DNA from: Tanytarsus gracilentus
Lineage: Eukaryota > Arthropoda > Insecta > Diptera > Chironomidae
Assembly (NCBI GenBank): GCA_038502055.1
Contig: JAXRKN010000035.1
Coordinates: 1,094,876 to 1,158,875 of the forward strand
Direction: 5' to 3'
Length of the DNA: 64,000 bases
Both the position numbers and the translations under genes were made by a program. Positions 53,259 through 64,000 of the stretch are shown piece after piece. The notes under the pieces are model-generated. The model had not been told where the DNA came from. It ran no database searches and saw nothing but the letters and a program-made list of their open reading frames with translations. Within the stretch, counting starts at the first letter, position 1. Every line of letters begins with the position of its first letter.

Positions 53259-55715
53259 ATGATCGAAACGTTTCACCTGAGAGTGAACAAAAATCATAAG
53301 AAAGAAATGAAAATTCTCAAAAAATATGGAATCGTGATTATTCTGGTTGTTTTCACTTATCTGCTGGTGGTCAAGACAACAATCGATTGGCGGTCCAATG
53401 ACGACGATGACAGAGCTAAAAAATTGCTGAATGTTGTGAGTTGAATATTTTTTAAAATATAGAAAATTTAAAGTTTAAGTTTTAGAAACCGGCCTGCACT
53501 TATTCATATGCAAAAAACACAACATACGAATCCGAAAATTATAGCGAAGAATCAGAAAATGACGAAAGAAAAAGTTACGAAAATCTAAAATTTATCGAAT
53601 ATGAAAAGCAACGTCGTGGACCCGGCGAGCATGCGGTGAAAGTAACTTTAACAGATCCTTTGAAAATTAAAAAGAACGAAGAGTGGCAGAAAAATGAAGG
53701 ATTTTCAGTTCTTGTCAGTGACACGATTTCACTCGATCGCGCGTTGCCTGATTACCGACCGAAGGCGTGAGTAAAAATAATTTAAATTTTAATAGTAGCG
53801 GAGCTATTTATTAAAAATCTCAAATTAAACAAAAATATTCCAAAAAATCCGTAAACCAAAAAAATATCAACGGAGCTATTAAAAAAATTATTTATCTAAA
53901 AAAAGTTTTTTTTTAAAAAACCAAAAAATTATAAATAATTTTCAAAACTTTTATTTTTAGCTGCAAATCCAAAAAATATCTCACAAAACTCCCAAAAGTT
54001 TCGATCGTGATAATTTTTCACAATGAAATTCTGAGTGTTTTGCTTCGTCTCATGCACTCCGTCGTGAATCGCTCACCGCCCGAACTGCTCCACGAAATTG
54101 TTCTCGTCAACGATGCGAGTACTTATGAGAATTTAGGAAAGGAACTTGAAAGTCACATCGCGAATGATTTTTTTGAAGGAAAAGTTAAATATCATAAAAA
54201 TGATAAACGAGAAGGGACGATCAGGACTCGAATGATTGGCGCGAGACTGGCAGAAGCTGAAGTGATTGTTTTCTTGGATTCTCATATGGAAGTGGCCACA
54301 ACTTGGTTGCCGCCGTTGCTCGAACCAATCGTTAAAGATCCAACAATCGCGACAGTTCCAATCATCGAAAGTCTCAACCCTACGACATTCGAGTACATCA
54401 ACATTGGAAATGGATTTAATGGTTATTTAAATGATTTGCAATCTTTAAAAGAAATTTAAAAAAATTTACTTTTAGGCATTTTTGATTGGAGCTTGAGATA
54501 TCAATATTTACTGGTTGACAAAAAATATCGAACAGATCTAGGAGAAAATTATCCATTAGCGTGCATGACAGCTGGCGCATATGCGATTAGAAGAGATCAT
54601 TTTTTTGAGTTGGGCGGATACGATGAGGGAATGAAAGTATATAATGGTGAGTTGAGGTCATTGCTGGTTAAAAAATTTGTAGTCCTTAGTTAAGTGAATT
54701 TTTTATTATAGGTAAATAATGACGTAAAATAATTTAATTAATTATTATTTTATAATTTTTCAATACTATTTTAATTATTTATTACCTTCAAAAATTCAAT
54801 GTTTAAAATTTTAAATAATTTAAACTTCCTTCTCTCATTTTTTCTCTCTTAATTTTTCTAGTTCGAAACTCTCAATAGGGTTAAAGCTCCTATTCTGTTA
54901 TAATCTACAAATAACCGAAAATAATTTAATTATTATTATTATTTAAATTATTTATTAATCAATTAATTTTTAAATCACCAGGAGAAAACTGGACGATGTG
55001 CTTCAAGCTTTGGATGTGTAAAGGATCTCTCATTCACGTTCCATGCTCTCGTGTGATTCACTTGAGCAAAACTTTCAGTGCATATCGAGCTGTCGACACT
55101 GCCGGCGATTATTTCGCTTACAATCTCAAAAGAGTTGCTGAAGTTTGGATGGACGACTACAAGAAACTTTTTTATAAAACCGATCAAGCTCGTTATGATA
55201 AAATTGACGCTGGAGATTTGAGCGAAGAGTTTTCGGTTAAGAAAAGATTAAATTGTAAACCATTTCAGTATTATCTCGATGAAGTAGCGCCGCAAATTCT
55301 TGAGTTTTATCCAATCGTGCCTGTTTACTACGCAACGGGTTCACTTCAATTGCTCGAAAGTAAAAAATGCATGAAATGTAACGGATATCAAAGTGTCCCG
55401 ATTTTAGTCAATTGCACGGAAGCTTCGAACTTTACTCTCAACGTAGAGCAATCGATTCGATTAAACGACAACAGCGATCAATGTCTCGACTCTGGAAAGC
55501 TTTGGTTCTATAATTGTCATCACTTGAAATCAACTCAACAATTTATCTACAATCTATCAACAAATCAATTAAAAAATCCGTACAGCTCTAAATGTCTCAC
55601 TGGAAAAGACGAAAAAGTTTTTATGGAAATTTGTAATGAAAATGTCGATGCACAAAAGTGGAAATGGACTGTGGAAAATTCTACAGCATTAGAAAATATG
55701 AATAAAATGTTTTAA
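53259..55715 (+). CDS. polypeptide N-acetylgalactosaminyltransferase (GALNT / Pgant family)
   Basis: Five exons (53259..53435, 53486..53766, 53961..54421, 54476..54646, 54982..55715) join to 607 aa. Type II Golgi protein: short cytoplasmic end, signal anchor at about residues 27-43 (GIVIILVVFTYLLVVKT) and an acidic stem. The catalytic GT27 domain shows VSIVIIFHNE, LHEIVLVNDAS, REGTIRTRMIGA, FLDSHMEV (the metal-binding DxH) and FFELGGYDEGM. The usual WGGEN is YNGEN here. The C-terminal third is a ricin-type (beta-trefoil) lectin domain with CLDSGKLW, CHHLKS and KCLTGKDEK. It starts mucin-type O-glycosylation on Ser/Thr. The neighbouring PTEA mucin-like gene and the Thr-rich protease stalks are plausible substrates, but only by proximity. 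Confidence 0.92.
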
Positions 55716-56192
55716 TTATAAATTAAATTATTTTCTTCTTATTCCTCAGACTTGACAAAATTTTTAAAAAGCGCCTGGTTGAGTTTAATGATGTACGTCA
55801 AGAACAGATGTAGTCAATGATCACGCTGAGAATTGATGATGAAAGATAAATAAATTGTTAATCAGAATATTCAGGTTAATAAAAATTAACTTCTTACTTT
55901 TATTTGTTTTATCTGCTCATCAGCACAAATTTTGTTATTCCAATTTCGAACGACAGACACACATTTTATTCAACATCTATTCAAATATTCTACGTAAGCC
56001 ACAGCAGAAGTTCCACATCGGAGAACATGCGAGCTTTTCACCTCACAAATTAACTCCGCCTTTCAATGATTTCCATAAGAATTTGAATTATCGATAATTA
56101 TTGTTCAGTTTTTAATTACGCTCTGAAGAAGAAGCAGAGAAAACTTAAACGAATTCATTAAATTTTTTTGAAAATTAAAGTAACTCTTTAAG
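55716..56192 (+). promoter_or_regulatory. 5' flank of the PTEA gene, duplicated at 63.7-63.9 kb
   Basis: Two stretches are nearly repeated upstream of the second copy: TTCAAATATTCTACGTAAGCC (near 55980; second copy near 63760) and ATTGTTCAGTTTTTAATTACGC (near 56100; second copy near 63826). Both include a TTCAGTT initiator-like site at the same distance from the ATG. No protein-coding exon is supported here. Confidence 0.6.
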
Positions 56193-59100
56193 ATGAAGAG
56201 TTTACAAGTTTTTCTTTTTGTGGTTTTATTTGGAGTTTTAAATGCACAAGAAGCAGTTATAGAACCAGAAACAAGGCCAACTGATGCTCCAGAACCAATT
56301 TACGAGGGGCCAGAAGCTCCACCAGACCTTATTGATGATCTTACACCAGTTGGTCCTTTGTCACCTGATTATGGAGAACCTGTAGACGCATCAAATGATA
56401 CATTAAATGTACCAATTTACATTGAATCACCCCAAACAGTTCCACCAATCGATTTAGAGCCAGGTATCAAAATACTTTTTCATAAAGAAATAATTAAGTA
56501 AATGAAAACTAAAGTTTTTCAAACTTAAATATTTTTAAAAATCGTAATTGATTGTAAAAAATTTCGTTTTTTGTTTTATAGAGCCTGAGATAACTACAGA
56601 TGGTAAAATATTTTTCTTAATTGTTTATTAATCGAATATTTTTTAAAATATTCCCTGAAAAAATAGTTCCTATTGAACCAACAGCTACTACAGACGCTCC
56701 GACTGAAGCTCCAACTGAAGCACCAACTGAAGCACCAACTGAAGCACCAACTGAAGCTCCAACTGAGGCACCTACAGAAGCACCAACTGAAGCTCCAACT
56801 GAAGCACCAACTGAAGCTCCAACTGAAGCACCAACTGAAGCTCCAACTGAAGCACCAACTGAAGCTCCAACTGAAGCACCAACTGAAGCTCCAACTGAAG
56901 CTCCAACTGAAGCACCAACTGAAGCACCAACTGAAGCACCAACTGAAGCACCAACTGAAGCACCAACTGAAGCACCAACTGAAGCACCAACTGAAGCACC
57001 AACTGAAGCACCAACTGAAGCTCCAACTGAAGCTCCAACTGAAGCACCAACTGAAGTACCAACTGAAGCTCCAACTGAAGCACCAACTGAAGCTCCAACT
57101 GAAGCACCAACTGAAGCTCCAACTGAAGCTCCAACTGAAGCACCAACTGAAGCACCAACTGAAGCTCCAACTGAAGCACCAACTGAAGCTCCAACTGAAG
57201 CTCCAACTGAGGCACCAACTGAGGCACCAACTGAGGCACCAACTGAAGCACCAACTGAAGCACCAACTGAAGCACCAACTGAAGCTCAAACTGAAGCTCC
57301 AACTGAAGCTCCAACTGAGGCACCTACAGAAGCACCAACTGAAGCACCAACTGAAGCACCAACTGAAGCTCCAACAGAAGCACCAACTGAAGCACCTACA
57401 GAAGCACCAACTGAAGCTCCAACTGAAGCACCAACTGAAGCTCCAACAGAAGCACCAACTGAAGCTCCAACTGAAGCTCCAACTGAAGCTCCAACTGAAG
57501 CTCCAACTGAAGCACCTACAGAAGCACCAACTGAAACACCAACTGAAGCACCAACTGAAGCTCCAACAGAAGCACCAACTGAAGCTCCAACTGAAGCACC
57601 AACTGAAGCACCAACTGAGGCACCAACTGAAGCACCAACCGAATGTCCAACTGAAGCACCAACTGAGGCACCAACTGAAGCACCGACTGAAGCTCCAACT
57701 GAAGCTCCAACAGAAGCACCAACAGAAGCTCCAACAGAAGCACCAACTGAAGCACCAACTGAAGCTCCAACTGAAGCTCCAACTGAAGCTCCAACTGAGG
57801 CACCAACTGAAGCACCAACTGAAGCACCAACAGAAGCTCCAACTGAAGCTCCAACTGAAGCACCAACTGAAGCACCAACTGAAGCTCCAACTGAAGCACC
57901 AACTGAAGCACCAACTGAAGCACCAACCGAATGTCCAACAGAAGCACCAACTGAGGCACCAACTGAAGCTCCAACTGAAGCACCAACTGAAGCTCCAACT
58001 GAAGCTCCAACAGAAGCACCTACAGAAGCACCAACTGAAACACCAACTGAAGCACCAACTGAAGCTCCAACTGAAGCACCAACTGAAGCACCAACTGAAG
58101 CTCCAACTGAAGCACCAACTGAAGCTCCAACTGAAGCTCCAACTGAGGCACCAACTGAGGCACCAACTGAGGCACCAACTGAAGCACCAACTGAAGCACC
58201 AACTGAAGCACCAACTGAAGCTCCAACTGAAGCTCCAACTGAAGCTCCAACTGAGGCACCAACTGAGGCACCAACTGAGGCACCAACTGAAGCACCAACT
58301 GAAGCACCAACTGAAGCACCAACTGAAGCTCAAACTGAAGCTCCAACTGAAGCTCCAACTGAGGCACCTACAGAAGCACCAACTGAAGCACCAACTGAAG
58401 CACCAACTGAAGCTCCAACAGAAGCACCAACTGAAGCACCTACAGAAGCACCAACTGAAGCTCCAACTGAAGCACCAACTGAAGCTCCAACAGAAGCACC
58501 AACTGAAGCTCCAACTGAAGCTCCAACTGAAGCTCCAACTGAAGCACCTACAGAAGCACCAACTGAAACACCAACTGAAGCACCAACTGAAGCTCCAACA
58601 GAAGCACCAACTGAAGCTCCAACTGAAGCACCAACTGAAGCACCAACTGAGGCACCAACTGAAGCACCAACCGAATGTCCAACTGAAGCACCAACTGAGG
58701 CACCAACTGAAGCACCGACTGAAGCTCCAACTGAAGCTCCAACAGAAGCACCAACAGAAGCTCCAACAGAAGCACCAACTGAAGCACCAACTGAAGCTCC
58801 AACTGAAGCTCCAACTGAAGCTCCAACTGAGGCACCAACTGAAGCACCAACTGAAGCACCAACAGAAGCTCCAACTGAAGCTCCAACTGAAGCACCAACT
58901 GAAGCACCAACTGAAGCTCCAACTGAAGCACCAACTGAAGCACCAACTGAAGCACCAACCGAATGTCCAACAGAAGCACCAACTGAGGCACCAACTGAAG
59001 CTCCAACTGAAGCACCAACTGAAGCTCCAACTGAAGCTCCAACAGAAGCACCTACAGAAGCACCAACTGAAACACCAACTGAAGCACCAACTGAAGCTCC

Positions 59101-60825
59101 AACTGAAGCACCAACTGAAGCTCCAACAGAAGCACCAACTGAAGCTCCAACAGAAGCACCAACTGAAGCTCCAACTGAAGCACCAACTGAAGCACCAACT
59201 GAGGCACCAACTGAAGCACCAACCGAATGTCCAACTGAAGCACCAACTGAGGCACCAACTGAAGCACCAACTGAAGCTCCAACTGAAGCTCCAACAGAAG
59301 CACCAACTGAGGCACCTACTGAAGCACCAACTGAAGCACCAACTGAAGCACCAACAGAAGCTCCAACAGAAGCACCAACTGAAGCACCAACTGAAGCTCC
59401 AACTGAAGCACCAACTGAGGCACCAACTGAAGCACCAACTGAAGCTCCAACTGAAGCTCCAACAGAAGCACCAACTGAGGCACCTACTGAAGCACCAACT
59501 GAAGCTCCAACTGAAGCACCAACTGAGGCACCTACTGAAGCACCAACTGAAGCTCCAACTGAAGCACCAACTGAAGCACCAACTGAAGCACCAACTGAAG
59601 CACCAACCGAATGTCCAACTGAAGCTCCAACTGAAGCACCAACTGAAGCACCAACCGAAGCACCAACTGAGGCACCAACTGAAGCTCCAACTGAGGCACC
59701 AACTGAAGCTCCAACTGAAGCACCAACTGAGGCACCTACTGAAGCACCAACTGAAGCTCCAACTGAAGCTCCAACTGAAGCTCCAACTGAAGCACCAACT
59801 GAAGCTCCAACTGAAGCACCAACTGAAGCTCCAACTGAAGCTCCAACTGAAGCTCCAACTGAAGCACCAACTGAGGCACCTACTGAAGCACCAACTGAAG
59901 CTCCAACTGAAGCACCAACTGAAGCACCAACTGAAGCACCAACTGAAGCACCAACCGAATGTCCAACTGAAGCTCCAACTGAAGCACCAACTGAAGCACC
60001 AACCGAAGCACCAACTGAGGCACCAACTGAAGCTCCAACTGAGGCTCCAACTGAAGCTCCAACTGAAGCACCAACTGAAGCTCCAACTGAAGCTCCAACT
60101 GAAGCACCAACTGAAGCACCTACAGAAGCACCAACTGAAGCTCCAACTGAGGCACCAACCGAAGCACCAACTGAGGCACCTACTGAAGCACCAACTGAAG
60201 CTCCTACTGAAGTACCAACTGAAGCACCAACTGAAGCACCAACTGAAGCACCAACCGAATGTCCAACTGAAGCACCAACTGAGGCACCAACGGAAGCTCC
60301 AACTGAAGCACCAACTGAGGCACCAACTGAAGCACCAACCGAATGTCCAACTGAAGCACCAACTGAGGTACCAACGGAAGCTCCAACTGAGGCACCAACT
60401 GAAGCACCAACTGAAGCTCCAACTGAAGCACCAACAGAAGCTCCAACTGAGGCACCAACGGAATCACCCACCGAATGTCCAACTGAAGCACCATCAGAAG
60501 CTCCAACTGAAGCACCAACTGAAGCTTCAACTGCAGCACCAACTGAGGCACCAACTGAAGCTCCAACTGCAGCTCCAACTGAAGGACCAATCGAAACCAC
60601 AACTGAAAGTAAGTTTAAATTTAAAAATCTTGTTTTCAACTTACTTCATATTTTTTTATTCCAAAAGCTTCTTTAGTCACTGAAAGAAACTGTAGATGGC
60701 GTGAATGTGGAGCCCGCAAACGCTGGAGTTCAAATAAATGCGAATGTGTCTGCAAGAAGCAACACAAGTGCGGTCCTGCTAATGCAAGATTTGACGAAAA
60801 TACTTGCACCTGGACCAAAGTTTAA
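56193..60825 (+). CDS. mucin-like PTEA tetrapeptide-repeat protein with Cys-rich C-terminus
   Basis: Four exons (56193..56463, 56582..56602, 56667..60608, 60677..60825), all introns phase 1, join to 1,460 aa. Signal peptide MKSLQVFLFVVLFGVLNA; a Pro/Asp-rich N-terminal region of about 75 aa; a 21-nt exon (EPEITTD); then about 320 near-perfect PTEA tetrapeptides with ten PTEC variants and rare PTEV, QTEA, PTET. The C-terminal 49 aa has seven cysteines (NCRWREC, KCECVCKKQHKC, TCTW). This CxCxC pattern is reminiscent of Balbiani-ring or VEGF-type tails. Every fourth residue is Thr next to Pro, so dense O-glycosylation is expected: a secreted mucin, silk or matrix component. The internal PTEC cysteines could cross-link. 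Length is probably polymorphic. Confidence 0.88.
56694..60600. repeat. 12-bp coding minisatellite (ACTGAAGCACCA), about 3.9 kb
   Basis: Almost the entire third exon of the PTEA gene is a 12-bp unit with third-position variants (GCA/GCT, GAA/GAG, ACT/ACA/ACC). Larger repeats are superimposed: about 750-770 bp beginning near 57250 recurs 1,032 bp later (to about 59051), and a segment near 59600 recurs 348 bp later. All shifts are multiples of 12, so frame is kept. Confidence 0.93.
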
Positions 60826-61530
60826 TGAATTCATATTTGCTTGAATAAAAAGTTTTAAAATTTTTTTAAAACTAAAAGTCTAAAATGAAATTTAATAAAA
60901 ATTTCTGGAAGTTTCACTTTTTAAAAAATTTCAGATGTTTTTAATCAAAAAAGTTATTAATTAAAAATTTTTTATTGCTCAATGTGAACTTTTTAGTGAA
61001 ACACATTTTGTTGTTTTCAATTTTTTTAACAATCGCTAAAAACAGACATTTGAATGACGTTAACTAAAATTAGTTTTTAACGACTAAGCTTTGAGTTTTT
61101 AATTTTTTTTGGATTTGACCTACACAAATTTTCAGTACTCTGAACCAGGAATCAATTTTTAAAATTGATAATTAACTTTGTAATTCTTAAAATGGAATAC
61201 AGAAATCAAAACTTAACTTAAAATAAGAAATTAAAACACCAAAAGCACATTAACAAAATTGTTCTATCAAAAAATATTCATTAAGCTTTACTTCGATCTT
61301 TCAAAATCACAGAGAACAAATCTTTTGAATTGAACAAATTTTGCGTGACACAACTTGCCAGTTTTACGAGTCTCTGAAGCACAATGTGATCACTAACTGA
61401 TTAAATTTAATTATTCTATTTTTGATCCACATCCCTCTGCACTCGGTGAAAACATGATAAAATGTTGATCGTGTGTTCAAAACTATTTGTGTCTTAAAAA
61501 TATTATTTTGTTGTGCACTTTAAAAATTTA
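60826..61530. other. intergenic
   Basis: AT-rich spacer between the PTEA gene and the foldback element. No gene or repeat is supported. Confidence 0.6.
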
Positions 61531-63510
61531 GGGTGCAAATTTTAATTTTGTTTTCTTACTAAACTTTGACCCTTTTTATTATGTCTCGAAAGTGCACTTA
61601 ACATTCTTTAAATTTCACGATTTTTTCATGAGCGCTTGATATCACCATCAACTATGTTTTCAGTTGGGTTTCATTAAAAAATCAGACCGTGGTATGCCTG
61701 TTTGGCACCGATCTATTTTCTCCATACAAAATAAATGTTCAACTTCAATGGTCATTCTATCCATAAAAGAGTCTTGCTAAAATTTTTAAATTATTTTTCC
61801 AATCAAGGTTTGTGTCTTCTCTTTCAAATAAAATTTACTCCTTCCAAAAATATGGCTTCGTTCGTGAGATATGATTTTTTAAAGCGGCGAGCTCTAACTT
61901 TGACCCCGTCGAGCTCTAACTTTGACCCTCGAAAAAGTTGATTTTGAGCTGCAAAACTGTTTTTACTCAACTTCAACTGAGACTTTTCTTAAATATTTCA
62001 CCATTTGCCATCGATTAAGCAAAAAATAATTTGGGGTCGCTTCCCAACTTCATGCTGGAATCGTGAATTTTTACTTCCTTTATAGGTCAATGGATGCTTT
62101 AAAAGATCGGTTGATTTTAGAAAGTATTTTTAAAATGTAGCCTTATACCATTCCAACAATTCCTGTTACTTTTTATTTGAAAGCAAATACATCTTCGCTT
62201 CCGTTTGAACCCCTTCTTTAAAACCAATAATTTAATATTTAATATTTAAAAAAATAATTCTTTGATGCTGAAATCTATTAAATTCATGCAGAAATGTATC
62301 CCAAAAAATTTAAAAAATATGGCTGATGTAAAATAGACATAAGCGGCATCTCCTATGACTATATTAGGCACCTCCTGGTTCCACTTCCAGCACTTCCTTA
62401 ACTTTTTGCCTAAATTTTTTTTGCTAATGTTCAGCATAAGCTGTGCTGACAATAAGCACCATCTCAGGTAACATGAAGATGAAGTTAAAATTTATAAAAA
62501 ATTTAATTTATCAAGTCGAAGAAAAATATTTAAGTTGTCTTTTTAACCATACTTGAATGGTATCAGGTATAAATTAAAATTGTGTAATTTATCAGCACCT
62601 AGCATGCTGAACATTAGCAAAAAAAATTTAGGCAAAAAGTTAAGGAAGTGCTGGAAGTGGAACCAGGAGGTGCCTAATATAGTCATAGGAGATGCCGCTT
62701 ATGTCTATTTTACATCAGCCATATTTTTTAAATTTTTTGGGATACATTTCTGCATGAATTTAATAGATTTCAGCATCAAAGAATTATTTTTTTAAATATT
62801 AAATATTAAATTATTGGTTTTAAAGAAGGGGTTCAAACGGAAGCGAAGATGTGTTTGCTTTCAAATAAAAAGTAACAGGAATTGTTGGAATGGTATAAGG
62901 CTACATTTTAAAAATACTTTCAAAAATCAACCGATCTTTTAAAGCATCCATTGACCTATAAAGGAAGTAAAAATTCACGATTCCAGCATGAAGTTGGGAA
63001 GCGACCCCAAATTATTTTTTGCTTAATCGATGGCAAATGGTGAAATATTTAAGAAAAGTCTCAGTTGAAGTTGAGTAAAAACAGTTTTGCAGCTCAAAAT
63101 CAACTTTTTCGAGGGTCAAAGTTAGAGCTCGACGGGGTCAAAGTTAGAGCTCGCCGCTTTAAAAAATCATATCTCACGAACGAAGCCATATTTTTGGAAG
63201 GAGTAAATTTTATTTGAAAGAGAAGACACAAACCTTGATTGGAAAAATAATTTAAAAATTTTAGCAAGACTCTTTTATGGATAGAATGACCATTGAAGTT
63301 GAACATTTATTTTGTATGGAGAAAATAGATCGGTGCCAAACAGGCATACCACGGTCTGATTTTTTAATGAAACCCAACTGAAAACATAGTTGATGGTGAT
63401 ATCAAGCGCTCATGAAAAAATCGTGAAATTTAAAGAATGTTAAGTGCACTTTCGAGACATAATAAAAAGGGTCAAAGTTTAGTAAGAAAACAAAATTAAA
63501 ATTTGCACCC
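61531..63510. mobile_element. 1,980-bp foldback element with 907-bp inverted arms
   Basis: The left arm (61531-62437) and right arm (62604-63510) are inverted copies of equal length. I noticed two mismatches by eye (at 62119 and 62189). The spacer is 166 bp. Ends read GGGTGCAAATTTTAATTTTG, and both flanks are TA, consistent with a TA target duplication (Tc1/mariner-like or similar). The arms contain short open frames that mirror each other (68 aa each), but nothing resembling a transposase. The arm also contains a direct repeat of GAGCTCTAACTTTGACCC. Non-autonomous and recent, judging by arm identity. Confidence 0.88.
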
Positions 63511-63513
63511 TAA

Positions 63514-63911
63514 TTAATTTTATTTTAAATATGAACTCATTAAGTGTGTTTGAAAGTTTTTGTAAACAAAATTCAACTTTTTAAAATACATTTGTGACTA
63601 ATTCAAAAGTATTATCGGATAAAAGTATTTTTGACGACACAAGTTAACAAAGGAAATTTTCATTGTGGATAAAAACAATATTTAGCGTAGTTGTTGTTGT
63701 TGTTTTTCTTCCTTTATATCGTCATCATAATTATTTTGCTCAACCTAGCTGCAGCTCTTCAAATATTCTCCGTGAGCCAAAACAATTTAAAAATTTCAAT
63801 AAAAATTAGAGAAATCGATAGTTATTGTTCAGTTTCCAATTACGCTTTGACGAAGAAGCAGTAAAATAGTGTTAACGCAAATTTATTTGAAATTTAAACG
63901 AATCCTCTAAA
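63514..63911. other. intergenic, 5' flank of second PTEA-type gene
   Basis: The last 150 bases repeat the 5' flank of the gene at 56193 with modest divergence, including the TTGTTCAGTTT initiator-like site. Before that I see only AT-rich sequence. Confidence 0.6.
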
Positions 63912-64000
63912 ATGAAGTTTATACAAGTTTTTCTTTTTGTGGTTTTATTTGGCACTTTAATTGCACAAGATCCAGCAACAGTAGCCACACCAGCGACATT
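63912..64000 (+). CDS. second PTEA-type gene, 5' end only
   Basis: The open frame starts MKFIQVFLFVVLFGTLIAQD, nearly the same signal peptide as the gene at 56193 (MKSLQVFLFVVLFGVLNAQE), followed by PATVATPAT. The window cuts it after about 29 codons. The matching signal sequence and 5' flank show a tandem duplication. Whether it also has a PTEA array cannot be seen. Confidence 0.8.
   Translation, partial: MKFIQVFLFVVLFGTLIAQDPATVATPAT

Noticed and set aside
55855..56097. 80-codon open frame upstream of the PTEA gene
   Set aside because: It lacks a proper ATG context and is not preserved as a frame in the duplicated flank near 63.7 kb, although the DNA there is similar. It is more likely promoter sequence.
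56594..60683. Very long open frames on both strands and in other frames across the PTEA array (for example 769 and 579 codons antisense, 1,336 codons in frame 2)
   Set aside because: The 12-bp unit contains no stop in most frames, so openness is automatic. Only the PTEA frame has a signal exon, phase-matched splice sites and a sensible C-terminal exon.
61735..63306. Two pairs of mirrored open frames (68-80 codons) in the foldback element
   Set aside because: They are the same sequence read from the two inverted arms, short and unlike any transposase. I treat them as chance frames in the element.
1..64000. CRISPR arrays, operons, bacterial promoters or rRNA genes
   Set aside because: Intron-containing genes, TATA/TCAGT promoters and secretory gene families show eukaryotic nuclear DNA. 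The repeats present have no repeat-spacer structure.

Overview
The window is AT-rich eukaryotic DNA with short GT-AG introns (often 50-100 bp), compact multi-exon genes, arthropod TCAGT-type initiators and several insect gene families (divergent ionotropic receptor, S1A protease array, F-box/LRR, TTLL15-like). I read it as a dipteran nuclear genome, probably a non-biting midge or another nematoceran. The CxCxC tail of the large repeat protein recalls chironomid Balbiani-ring proteins, but the family assignment is inference. I joined exons by hand from splice consensus and frame. No transcript data were available.

Layout. 1-8 kb: an acid lipase and an S28 peptidase homolog that lacks its catalytic residues. 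8.7-13 kb: two F-box/LRR genes on the arms of a roughly 2-kb head-to-head inverted duplication. 14.6-28.8 kb: ten small secreted cysteine-rich genes with TIL-like (trypsin-inhibitor-like) domains on both strands, interleaved with a class III metallophosphoesterase, an ionotropic receptor, an orphan 104-aa gene and a 41-aa secreted peptide gene. 28.9-35 kb: two TTLL15-like genes flanking the first gene of a ten-gene chymotrypsin-fold (S1A) array that runs to 51.8 kb. In seven of the ten, one or more triad residues are replaced. The proximal block carries GPI-type hydrophobic tails, and the distal block carries a CxCxCxCxTCP-type tail. 53-55.7 kb: a polypeptide GalNAc-transferase. 56.2-60.8 kb: a 1,460-aa mucin-like protein made of about 320 PTEA tetrapeptides with a Cys-rich C-terminus. 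61.5-63.5 kb: a nearly perfect foldback element. From 63.9 kb: the start of a second copy of the mucin-like gene, cut by the window end.

How the genes may relate. Most products are secreted or surface-bound: proteases and pseudoproteases, TIL-like candidate inhibitors, O-glycosylation substrates and a GalNAc-transferase. A gut, saliva, silk or haemolymph setting is plausible but unproven. The most striking observations are: cysteines lost in pairs that match TIL disulfide partners; serial degeneration of the protease triads, with single-base defects in three genes; a 9-nt microexon holding a catalytic serine; the shared CxC tail; and the PTEA array. Non-autonomous transposon remnants with hAT-like termini are scattered throughout, one with a perfect 8-bp target duplication.
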